5,241 nt of DNA from an uncultured Oscillospiraceae bacterium (GTDB taxonomy: Bacteria > Bacillota > Clostridia > Oscillospirales > Oscillospiraceae), in the NCBI GenBank assembly GCA_900769835.1, contig CAAGIE010000007.1, positions 1-5,241 on the forward strand. Reading direction: 5' to 3'. The notes under the pieces are model-generated. The model did not search any database. It had not been told where the DNA came from and worked only from the letters and a program-made list of their open reading frames with translations. This document shows positions 1 through 5,241 of the stretch, piece after piece. Made by a program: the position numbers and the translations under genes. Every line of letters begins with the position of its first letter. Position 1 is the first letter of the stretch.

Positions 1-1035
1 ACCCTTCATCACCTTGGCGGCCATAGGCGCCCAACTGCCGTTTTCCATAAAGGCAACGGTGCGGTTCTGGTAGTTCCGCTCGGTGAGGTGGTGGATAAAG
101 GTCTTCATGAAGGGGAAGATGTCTGCGTTGTATGTAGTGGTACAAAGCACCAGTTTATCGTAGCGGAAAGCATCCTCCACCGCTTCGGCCATATCGTCGC
201 GGGCAAGGTCGGTGAGGGTCACCTTGCGACCCTTTGCCTCCAGTTTTTCGGCGAGGAGCCGGGCGGCCTTTTTGGTGTTGCCGTACACAGAGGTGTAGGC
301 GATGACCACGCCCTCCTCCTCGGGACGGTAGGAAGACCAGATGTCATACAAATTCAGGTAGTAGCCCAGATTTTCGGTGAGGATGGGGCCGTGGAGGGGG
401 CAGATCTTGGCAATGTCCAGGGTGGCGGCTTTCTTCAAAAGCGCCTGCACCGGCGCACCGTATTTGCCCACGATACCGATGAAGTAGCGGCGGGCTTCGC
501 AGGCCCAGTCCTCCTGAGCGTCCAGCGCGCCGAACTTGCCGAAGCCGTCGGCGGAGAAGAGAACCTTGTCGCAACTATCGTAGGTAACGATGACCTCAGG
601 CCAGTGAACCATAGGCGCGGTGACAAAGGTCAGGGTGTGCTTACCCAGACACAGGGTATCGCCCTCGCCCACAACGATGCGCCGCTGGGCAAAGTCTGTG
701 CCGAAGAAATTTTTCATCATGGGGAAAGCCTTAGCCGAGGACACGACGGTGGCATCGGGGTAGACCTCCATAAAGGCGGCGATATTGGCGGAGTGGTCAG
801 GCTCCATGTGCTGGATCACCAGGTAATCCGGCTTTCTGCCATTCAGGGCGGCGGCCAGGTTCTCCAGCCAGGGCCGGGTAAAGTTTTGGTCCACGGTGTC
901 CATCACGGCGATCTTCTCGTCCATGATCACGTAGGAGTTGTAGGACATGCCATTGGGAACGATATACTGACCCTCAAAAAGGTCTACCTGATGGTCGTTT
1001 ACGCCAACGTAAAGGATGTCGTTTGTAACTTTCAT
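1..1035 (-). CDS. fprA: FprA family A-type flavoprotein (diiron flavodiiron protein), C-terminus off the window
   Basis: Cytoplasmic flavodiiron protein that reduces O2 to water and/or NO to N2O at a diiron site next to FMN, normally fed by rubredoxin; a detoxification enzyme of anaerobes. Reverse-strand translation from ATG at 1035-1033 gives 345 residues, open to the window edge. The N-terminal metallo-beta-lactamase-like domain (about 1-240) keeps the full ligand set: H76-x-E78-x-D80-H81 in QHMEPDHSAN, H144 in MVHWPE, D163 in SADGFG and H215 in PLHGP. The flavodoxin domain starts near residue 243, with the FMN phosphate loop YTSVYGNT (247-254) and a second FMN-region motif TTTYNADIFPFM (299-310). 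Family members are about 400 residues, so roughly 50 are missing on the left. No rubredoxin domain is seen, but a C-terminal fusion beyond the edge cannot be excluded. The start is set by AGAGG at 1048-1044, 8 nt upstream. Family assignment is very secure; O2 versus NO preference cannot be told. Confidence 0.96.
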   Translation of the reverse strand, partial: MKVTNDILYVGVNDHQVDLFEGQYIVPNGMSYNSYVIMDEKIAVMDTVDQNFTRPWLENLAAALNGRKPDYLVIQHMEPDHSANIAAFMEVYPDATVVSSAKAFPMMKNFFGTDFAQRRIVVGEGDTLCLGKHTLTFVTAPMVHWPEVIVTYDSCDKVLFSADGFGKFGALDAQEDWACEARRYFIGIVGKYGAPVQALLKKAATLDIAKICPLHGPILTENLGYYLNLYDIWSSYRPEEEGVVIAYTSVYGNTKKAARLLAEKLEAKGRKVTLTDLARDDMAEAVEDAFRYDKLVLCTTTYNADIFPFMKTFIHHLTERNYQNRTVAFMENGSWAPMAAKVMKG

Positions 1036-1067
1036 TTTATGTACCTCTGAGAGAAATTTTCGTGGAT

Positions 1068-1096
1068 ATTATACACAAAAACACTTCTTTTTTCAA
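1068..1096 (-). promoter_or_regulatory. sigma-A-type promoter for fprA
   Basis: On the minus strand, -35 TTGAAA (1096-1091) and a perfect -10 TATAAT (1073-1068) are separated by exactly 17 bp. Transcription would start near 1061, giving a short leader of about 25 nt with an AGAGG ribosome binding site 8 nt before the fprA ATG. No operator can be named. The near-consensus boxes suggest strong basal expression. Confidence 0.85.
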
Positions 1097-1110
1097 TAGG
1101 GGAAAAACGA

Positions 1111-1139
1111 TTGACAAATGGGAAAATCAGGGGCATAAT
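1111..1139 (+). promoter_or_regulatory. sigma-A-type promoter for the permease-GH3 operon
   Basis: Perfect -35 TTGACA (1111-1116) and -10 CATAAT (1134-1139; five of six consensus bases) with a 17-bp spacer. Transcription would start near 1146, about 28 nt before the chosen permease start. The -35 box lies only 14 bp from the -35 of the divergent fprA promoter, so the two polymerase sites are back to back and may compete or share one control site. Confidence 0.82.
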
Positions 1140-1173
1140 GAGGGAGGAATGACCCCCGGAGGAGGTGTTGCAG

Positions 1174-2295
1174 GTGCAGAGATTACAACGGGGCTACGCG
1201 GTGAGCCGATTTATCAAGAAGAATATGGTAATGGTGATCGCGGCAGTGGCGGCGCTGATCACCTGCTTCATTGTGCCGCCGGACAAGGCCTACTGGGGCT
1301 ATTTTGATCCCAAGACCCTGACCTGCCTTTTCTGTGTGCTGGCGGTGGTGTGCGCCCTGAAAAACGTGCAGTTTTTCTATATGCTGGCAAAGAAGATCGT
1401 CCGCGTTTTCCGCAACGCAAGACTTTCTGTGCTGGCGCTGGTGTATATCACCTTCATCGGCTCCATGCTTATCGCCAACGATATGGCCTTGCTGACGTTC
1501 CTGCCTCTGGGTATGTACGTGCTTTCCACCACCGGAAAGAATAAGTATATGGCCTTTACTTTTATCATGCAGAATATCGCCGCCAATTTAGGCGGTATGC
1601 TGACCCCTTTCGGCAATCCCCAGAACCTTTACTTATACACAAAATTCAACATCCCCAACGGGGAGTTTATGAAGATCATGGCGCCGCCCTTTGTGCTGGC
1701 GGTGGCGCTGATCACGCTGTGCTGCATCATTTTCGTAAAGCCAGAGCCTATGGCGGTGGCGGACGAGAAGATCGAAATGCCCTGGGGCAGGACCGCGGTG
1801 TACCTGATCCTGTTTGCGCTGGCCATCGCCATCGTGTTCCGCGGGATCGAATACTGGATCGGTCTGATTGTGATTCCTTTGGCGCTGATGTTTTTGGATC
1901 GCAAAGCCCTCAAAATGGTGGATTACCCACTGCTGCTCACTTTTGTGTTCTTCTTTATCTTCTCGGGCAATCTGGCGCGGGTGGAGGCAGTGCGGCAGGC
2001 GTTTTCGTTCCTGCTCAATAAGAGCACGCTTCTGTTCAGCGTGGCATCCTGCCAGGTGATCAGCAATGTGCCGTCTGCGATCTTGTTGTCCCAGTTCACC
2101 GATAATTATCGGGATCTTCTGCTGGGTGTGAATATCGGTGGTGTCGGCACCCTGATCGCGTCCCTGGCAAGCCTGATCACGTTCCGGGAGTACACCAAGC
2201 AAAATAAGGGCAAGACCCGTTATTATATCCTGCTGTTTACTGCATTTAATTTTGCGTTTTTGATCGTTCTGGCGGCATTTGTGATGGTGTTTTAG
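1174..2295 (+). CDS. SLC13/ArsB-type (ion transporter superfamily) anion permease, compact form
   Basis: Integral membrane permease of 373 residues with about 10-11 hydrophobic segments (for example near 18-34, 47-63, 84-118, 172-188, 207-241, 252-268, 285-306, 316-338 and 350-372). Family signatures visible: AND-x-ALL-x-x-x-P (101-111), the re-entrant-loop motif NIAANLGGMLTPFGNPQN (134-151), which resembles the N-x-G-G-x-x-x-x-x-G-x-P-x-N motif of ArsB/NhaD/P-protein relatives, and the second-half loop SNVPSAILL (297-305). Such proteins move anions (dicarboxylates, citrate, sulfate, arsenite) by ion coupling; the substrate here cannot be deduced. It is shorter than most members (over 400 residues) yet has both signature halves, so it looks complete. 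Start: GTG at 1174 lies 8 nt after GGAGG (1161-1165). GTG at 1165 is in frame but abuts the Shine-Dalgarno; GTG at 1201 lacks a good site. The stop TAG (2293-2295) overlaps the next gene's ribosome binding site, implying translational coupling. Confidence 0.85.
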   Translation: MQRLQRGYAVSRFIKKNMVMVIAAVAALITCFIVPPDKAYWGYFDPKTLTCLFCVLAVVCALKNVQFFYMLAKKIVRVFRNARLSVLALVYITFIGSMLIANDMALLTFLPLGMYVLSTTGKNKYMAFTFIMQNIAANLGGMLTPFGNPQNLYLYTKFNIPNGEFMKIMAPPFVLAVALITLCCIIFVKPEPMAVADEKIEMPWGRTAVYLILFALAIAIVFRGIEYWIGLIVIPLALMFLDRKALKMVDYPLLLTFVFFFIFSGNLARVEAVRQAFSFLLNKSTLLFSVASCQVISNVPSAILLSQFTDNYRDLLLGVNIGGVGTLIASLASLITFREYTKQNKGKTRYYILLFTAFNFAFLIVLAAFVMVF

Positions 2296-2300
2296 GAGGT
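2294..2300 (+). promoter_or_regulatory. ribosome binding site of the GH3 gene overlapping the permease stop
   Basis: AGGAGGT runs from the second base of the permease stop codon TAG to 6 nt before the ATG at 2307. The perfect Shine-Dalgarno fixes the GH3 start. Because ribosomes finishing the permease cover the site, re-initiation or coupled translation of the two genes is likely. Confidence 0.85.
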
Positions 2301-2306
2301 GGCTTT

Positions 2307-3800
2307 ATGAAATTTTCTTTGAAGATCTCCCCCGAAATTGCAGAAAATGTGAAAAAAATGACCACCCGCCAATTGCTGCAGGTGGTGTCCTGCCCTGCCG
2401 CCACGGCAGATACGGAGGGAAAGGAAGAATTTTCCACCTTGTTCCTCCACGGCACGACTTTCCAAAAGGCGAAGGACTTTATCTCCCGTCGGGACGCGCT
2501 GGTATGCACCGATACCGAGTGCGGCGCGGGTATGATGATGACGGGGTGCGCGGAGTTCCCCTCCATGGCGGCGCTGGGCGTGTGCGACGACCCGGAGCAG
2601 GCATATCAGGTGGGTCGTATCACCGCAAAGGACTCTCTGGCGGCGGGTTTCCGCTGGTCGTTGTCCCCCTGCGTGGACATTCGGTTCAATCCCCGCTCTC
2701 CCGCGGTGGCTACCCGCTCTGCCGGTGAAACTGCAGAGCAGGTGATCAAAATTGCCGGCGCGTATATGGCGGGTCTGCAGGATGGCGGTGTGGCGGCGAC
2801 CTTGAAGCATTTCCCCGGCGAGGGTCTTTCGGAGTACGATCAGCACCTGACTACCACGGAAAACCCCCTTTCCAAAGAGGATTGGCGGAACACCTACGGC
2901 AAGGTCTATAAAGAACTGATCGAAAAGGGCGCGATGTGCGTGATGCCCGGCCATATTGCGCTTCCTGCCTTTGACGAAAAGGATCCGGTGATGGATCTGT
3001 ATCCCCCCGCAACCCTATCAAAGCCCCTGATGACCGATCTTCTGAAAGGGGAACTGGGTTTTGAGGGTCTTATTTGCTCCGATGCCCTGAGTATGGCGGG
3101 CTTTGCGGGCTTTATGAACTACTATGAGGCTTGCGCCAAATTCCTGGAATGCGGCGGCGATGTACTGCTTTTCACCCGCAACGACGAGATGTTCTACGAA
3201 AAGGTGGGAGCGCTGGTGTCCCGGGAAGTGCTTGCGGATCGCGCCGCAAGAGTGCTGGCGTTCTGTCAGGCCTGCAAGGAACTGAAAGTCGTGCCTGCCG
3301 CCCTGCCTGAGGACGAAGTCCTCTCCCGAAAGGTGACGGCCGATGCCATTCGGGTGGCAAGAGATCGCTTCGGCTACCTGCCCATCGAAAACGGCAAGGA
3401 AAAGTCCATCCTGGTGGTGGATATTTCCAGCGAGTATACAAACAGCACCGTGGCAAAGGACTTCTATGAAGCCCTGCAGCAGGCGGGCTATCGGGCGCAG
3501 TGGGCGGAAAGCCCCGGCCCCTCCGCGCTGCGCCACGCCGCCCTGGATGGGGAATATGACCTGATCCTGGCGATGGTGGATAACGGCTTTTCCTACGGCA
3601 CCAATGTTCTGCGCCTGCACGGTCGCGTGGCGCGAAATATGATGGAGGGCTGGACAAAACTGGGAACCCCTGTGGTGTTCCTTTGCACAAAGGATCTGAC
3701 ATTCCACCGGCAGTTTGCGGCGCCTGCCGATGCGGTGGTCTACACCTACGGTGTCACCAAGCACACCCACAAAGCGCTGATAGAAAAACTGTTCCGATAA
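2307..3800 (+). CDS. glycoside hydrolase family 3 protein, NagZ-like beta-N-acetylhexosaminidase
   Basis: Retaining exo-glycosidase of 497 residues with no signal peptide or membrane segment, so probably cytoplasmic. The GH3 N-terminal TIM barrel spans about 25-325: TDTECGAG (68-75, matching the usual D-x-E-G-G region), SPCVDIRFNPRSP (120-132), RSAGE (137-141), KHFPGEG (167-173), D178-Q-H180, MPGHIALPAF (213-222) and CSDALSM (257-263). D259 is the expected nucleophile; D178 and H180 match the Asp-His general acid/base dyad that marks the NagZ branch, where D-S-H is usual. The common G-H-G after KHFP is G-E-G here. Residues about 365-497 form an alpha/beta C-terminal domain (ILVVDIS, YDLILAMVDN, TPVVFLCTK), as in two-domain Bacillota NagZ-like enzymes. 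By family knowledge it would remove terminal beta-GlcNAc, for example in peptidoglycan recycling, but some related enzymes are phosphorylases or use other sugars. It follows the permease by 11 nt in one operon, which hints that it may act on imported material. Confidence 0.88.
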   Translation: MKFSLKISPEIAENVKKMTTRQLLQVVSCPAATADTEGKEEFSTLFLHGTTFQKAKDFISRRDALVCTDTECGAGMMMTGCAEFPSMAALGVCDDPEQAYQVGRITAKDSLAAGFRWSLSPCVDIRFNPRSPAVATRSAGETAEQVIKIAGAYMAGLQDGGVAATLKHFPGEGLSEYDQHLTTTENPLSKEDWRNTYGKVYKELIEKGAMCVMPGHIALPAFDEKDPVMDLYPPATLSKPLMTDLLKGELGFEGLICSDALSMAGFAGFMNYYEACAKFLECGGDVLLFTRNDEMFYEKVGALVSREVLADRAARVLAFCQACKELKVVPAALPEDEVLSRKVTADAIRVARDRFGYLPIENGKEKSILVVDISSEYTNSTVAKDFYEALQQAGYRAQWAESPGPSALRHAALDGEYDLILAMVDNGFSYGTNVLRLHGRVARNMMEGWTKLGTPVVFLCTKDLTFHRQFAAPADAVVYTYGVTKHTHKALIEKLFR

Positions 3801-3818
3801 AAAAGAACCCGTTGGGTT

Positions 3819-3865
3819 GGGGCGACGCACCATAGTGAGAAAATGGTTTTGAACAGCCCCTTTTT
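3819..3865 (+). terminator. possible weak terminator hairpin after the GH3 gene
   Basis: GGGGC (3819-3823) can pair with GCCCC (3856-3860), directly followed by TTTTT (3861-3865). Inside, ACCAT (3829-3833) can pair with ATGGT (3843-3847). The stems are short and interrupted, so this is only a candidate. The stronger hairpin at 3881-3916 would serve the same transcript. Confidence 0.3.
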
Positions 3866-3880
3866 CGCTTAACTTCATAA

Positions 3881-3916
3881 AAAATCCCCGAAATGCGTCA
3901 GCATTCCGGGGATTTT
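3881..3916. terminator. bidirectional intrinsic terminator between convergent genes
   Basis: Stem AATCCCCGAAATGC (3883-3896), loop GTCA (3897-3900), and GCATTCCGGGGATT (3901-3914), with one A-C mismatch; two more A-T pairs extend the base to 3881-3916. Runs of A on the left and T on the right give a U-tract in either direction. The minus-strand tract (about six T) is better than the plus-strand tail (TTTTC). The minus-strand stop codon TAA (3920-3918) sits immediately before the stem, so this hairpin ends the 130-residue gene's transcript and probably the GH3 operon too. Confidence 0.9.
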
Positions 3917-3917
3917 C

Positions 3918-4310
3918 TTATCCAACGATCTTCAGTTCCAGGTGCTTAATGATACCTGCGGGGTTGCCGGTAATATTCACGATCTGCTCGTTCTCCGCAC
4001 CGGGTGTAGTGGTGTAGGTGGCGATGGTGTAGTACTTGTAAGCGGGGTCGTTCAGGTACAGATAGGCGTCCATACCGAAGTCAGCGTCCACGCAAGCCTT
4101 GCCGTTGAGGGTCACGTGCAACTCGTTGGGGCAGGTGTGCTCAAAGGCAACAAACAACTTCACGGTTGCGGTGGGGGCGATCGCGCCGGTGGGGATCGCA
4201 AAGGTCAGGCCCTCGCCGATCTTCTCGGAGATCTTCTCGGTCAGGATAACACGACGGATGCCGTCTTGGCAACTCAACTCGCCGGTAACGGTTTTCCAGG
4301 TCAGATTCAT
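3918..4310 (-). CDS. stand-alone single-domain protein homologous to the C-terminal domain of the upstream gene product
   Basis: Unrecognised 130-residue protein with no signal peptide or membrane segment. Its pattern of short alternating hydrophobic strands suggests an all-beta (sandwich-like) fold. Nearly its whole length aligns with residues about 146-285 of the product encoded just upstream: W5; C-x-x-GIRR-x-x-LTE (14-25); KIGEG-x-x-F-x-x-PTG (30-42); K-x-LFV and TCP-x-x-L-x-VTLNG (51-70); DFGMDA (77-82); and ITGNP-x-GII (113-121). The main difference is that the paralogue has a longer loop between LTE and KIGEG. It begins exactly at the domain boundary and has a strong AAGGAGG site (4326-4320) 9 nt before ATG, its own likely promoter and a terminator, so it looks like a real gene and not debris. 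A ligand-binding or accessory role beside a carbohydrate-active enzyme is possible but only inferred. Confidence 0.8.
   Translation of the reverse strand: MNLTWKTVTGELSCQDGIRRVILTEKISEKIGEGLTFAIPTGAIAPTATVKLFVAFEHTCPNELHVTLNGKACVDADFGMDAYLYLNDPAYKYYTIATYTTTPGAENEQIVNITGNPAGIIKHLELKIVG
4219..4241. repeat. 11-bp tandem direct repeat, 12-nt period, inside the 130-residue gene
   Basis: GATCTTCTCGG occurs at 4219-4229 and again at 4231-4241. On the coding (minus) strand this encodes consecutive E-K-I units (EKISEKIGE). It lies where the upstream paralogue has a longer loop, so this may be a small local duplication in a variable loop. Confidence 0.7.
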
Positions 4311-4319
4311 AGGAAACAG

Positions 4320-4326
4320 CCTCCTT
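4320..4326 (-). promoter_or_regulatory. ribosome binding site of the 130-residue protein gene
   Basis: Minus-strand AAGGAGG, 9 nt upstream of ATG at 4310-4308. This near-perfect Shine-Dalgarno supports both the start choice and the view that the small gene is expressed as a separate protein. Confidence 0.85.
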
Positions 4327-4341
4327 AATGTTTATAGAAAA

Positions 4342-4369
4342 ATCATAACATATTTACAGAAAAATGCAA
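4342..4369 (-). promoter_or_regulatory. possible extended -10 promoter for the 130-residue protein gene
   Basis: The AT-rich spacer between the two minus-strand genes contains TGTTATGAT, an extended -10 (TGn plus TATGAT at 4347-4342). A weak -35 candidate, TTGCAT (4369-4364), lies 16 bp upstream. No convincing terminator separates the two genes, so the small gene may be read both from this promoter and by read-through from the upstream gene. Confidence 0.5.
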
Positions 4370-4375
4370 GCAAAA

Positions 4376-5241
4376 TCAACTTTCAATTTTGATTTCGATA
4401 TAGGTGATGATGCCATCGGGGTTGCCGGAGATGGAAACAGTCTGGGCGATGGGGGATGCGTCCTGGGGCGATGCGGTGTAGGCAAGCACGGTGTGGGGCT
4501 TGACGGTGGGGTTGTGGATGCAGAGATTGGCGTCCATACCGAAGTCGGAATAGGGGCAGATATTGCCGTTTAGGGTGACGGTCAGATCCCCGGGGCAGGT
4601 GTTTTGGATGCCCACAAAGAGCCGCACTTTGTCGGTGCTTTTCAGCGGGCCGGTGGGGACAGAAAAGCGGACGCCCTCACCGATCTTGACGGGCAGGGGA
4701 CACCACCGCTCTTTTATGTCGTGGAAACCGCCGGACTCCTCCGTCAGCACATGGCGACGGATGCCCTTGCGGCATTTTTCCACATCGCCGGCAACCTGCC
4801 AGACCGCCTGAATTTCAGCCACAGAGGGGGTCTTGTGCCAGATGCCTGCATCGGTAATGTAGGAAAGATAGGGATGGTAGAGATTGTAAATATGCGTGCG
4901 GGCGCTGCCCTGGGCGGCATACTGGGCGGTGTGGGCCTTTGCGGTTTCCGCAGAAATGCAGATGTTTTGGGGCAGGTTCATTTCCATTCCCGCCCAAACC
5001 TCCACCCCGTAGGGGTGCAACAGATCTGCCCAGGCTTTGATGGGCATATCTGTGTCGTTGCAGAGCCAGTGACCCGCAGGACTGACCGCATCCACACACC
5101 CGTTCTTTGCCCAGGCTTCCGTGTCAAAGCCGATCTTGCGGCACAGTTCCGGATCTCTGGGGACACGGGCGGCGATTTTTATGGGATGCCCCCATTTTTT
5201 CGCAACTTTTTCCGTGATGGCTCGCACCTCACCCATAAATG
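4376..5241 (-). CDS. putative glycosidase-like TIM-barrel protein with C-terminal beta domain, 5' end off the window
   Basis: The reading frame is open through the right edge. The ATG at 5236-5234 is internal-looking: no Shine-Dalgarno is visible and the protein appears to start mid-domain, so the true start is probably outside. Residues are counted from that Met. Residues 1-140 look like the late part of a TIM barrel of the family-10-like glycosyl hydrolase type: an alternating alpha/beta pattern with strand-like IKIAARVP (19-26), VDAVSPAGHW (48-57), VEVWAGMEM (78-86) and THIYNLYHPY (114-123). I cannot assign catalytic residues or a reaction, and the family name is a tentative resemblance. 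Residues about 146-286 form a beta-rich domain with GIRR (158-161), KIGEG (184-188), NTCP (212-215), VTLNG (220-224), DFGMDA (231-236) and GNP-x-GII (271-277), repeated as a separate protein by the next gene. The stop is TGA at 4378-4376. Probably carbohydrate-related; substrate unknown. Confidence 0.7.
   Translation of the reverse strand, partial: FMGEVRAITEKVAKKWGHPIKIAARVPRDPELCRKIGFDTEAWAKNGCVDAVSPAGHWLCNDTDMPIKAWADLLHPYGVEVWAGMEMNLPQNICISAETAKAHTAQYAAQGSARTHIYNLYHPYLSYITDAGIWHKTPSVAEIQAVWQVAGDVEKCRKGIRRHVLTEESGGFHDIKERWCPLPVKIGEGVRFSVPTGPLKSTDKVRLFVGIQNTCPGDLTVTLNGNICPYSDFGMDANLCIHNPTVKPHTVLAYTASPQDASPIAQTVSISGNPDGIITYIEIKIES

Noticed and set aside
88..1050. A 320-codon open frame on the plus strand
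   Set aside because: It lies wholly antisense to the fprA gene, whose protein has every diiron ligand and FMN motif. The antisense product has no recognisable motif and no ribosome binding site; it is an effect of the GC-rich codon bias.
1165..1173. GTG at 1165 as the permease start
   Set aside because: It directly abuts the GGAGGAG Shine-Dalgarno with no spacing, whereas GTG at 1174 has an 8-nt spacing.
1062..1307. A plus-strand 81-codon frame starting in the divergent promoter region
   Set aside because: It begins upstream of the mapped plus-strand promoter boxes and overlaps the permease start in another frame; no ribosome binding site.
1633..2202. A 189-codon minus-strand open frame within the permease gene
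   Set aside because: Antisense to the conserved permease signatures; its Gln/His/Arg-rich composition is typical of a shadow frame.
2292..2954. A 220-codon minus-strand open frame over the GH3 N-terminal part
   Set aside because: Shadow of the GH3 coding sequence without motif or start signals.
3018..3878. A 286-codon minus-strand open frame over the GH3 C-terminal half
   Set aside because: Antisense to the GH3 catalytic and C-terminal domains, runs through the intergenic region, and shows no family motif.
3942..4328. A 128-codon plus-strand open frame
   Set aside because: Antisense to the 130-residue gene, which has homology to its neighbour, a strong ribosome binding site and a terminator.
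4373..4395. Inverted repeat AAATCAA / TTGATTT at the end of the upstream minus-strand gene
   Set aside because: A stem of 7 bp, almost all A-T, with a 9-nt loop overlapping the stop codon is too weak to call a terminator.

Overview
The window looks like a chromosomal segment of an anaerobic, moderately GC-rich member of the Bacillota, probably a clostridial (Oscillospiraceae-like) gut bacterium. The support is an FprA-type diiron flavoprotein typical of strict anaerobes, strong AGGAGG-type ribosome binding sites, well-formed sigma-A-type promoters and tightly packed genes. Taxonomy is inferred from these traits only; no marker gene is present.

Layout. (1) Positions 1-1035, minus strand: most of an A-type flavoprotein (FprA family) whose last ~50 residues lie off the left edge. 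(2) Positions 1036-1173: a compact divergent promoter region with back-to-back -35/-10 pairs, one firing left into fprA and one right into the permease. (3) Positions 1174-3800, plus strand: a two-gene operon of a small SLC13/ArsB-type (ion transporter superfamily) permease followed, after 11 nt, by a cytoplasmic glycoside hydrolase family 3 enzyme of the NagZ type. (4) Positions 3801-3917: a convergent intergenic stretch ending in a strong hairpin that can terminate transcription from both sides. (5) Positions 3918-5241, minus strand: two tandem genes. The upstream one (4376-5241, 5' end off the window) has a TIM-barrel-like glycosidase-related N-terminal part and a C-terminal beta-rich domain. 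The downstream one (3918-4310) is a 130-residue protein made of that C-terminal domain alone, with its own promoter, ribosome binding site and terminator.

How the genes work together. FprA would reduce O2 and/or NO using electrons from rubredoxin. The permease and GH3 enzyme are probably co-transcribed and could form a small uptake-and-hydrolysis unit for a glycoside or amino-sugar compound, but the permease substrate cannot be read from the sequence. The tandem minus-strand pair also suggests carbohydrate-related work, with one domain used both as the C-terminal part of a larger protein and as a separate small protein. That duplicated, apparently unnamed domain is the most unusual feature here. 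I saw no RNA gene, CRISPR array, insertion sequence or attachment site.
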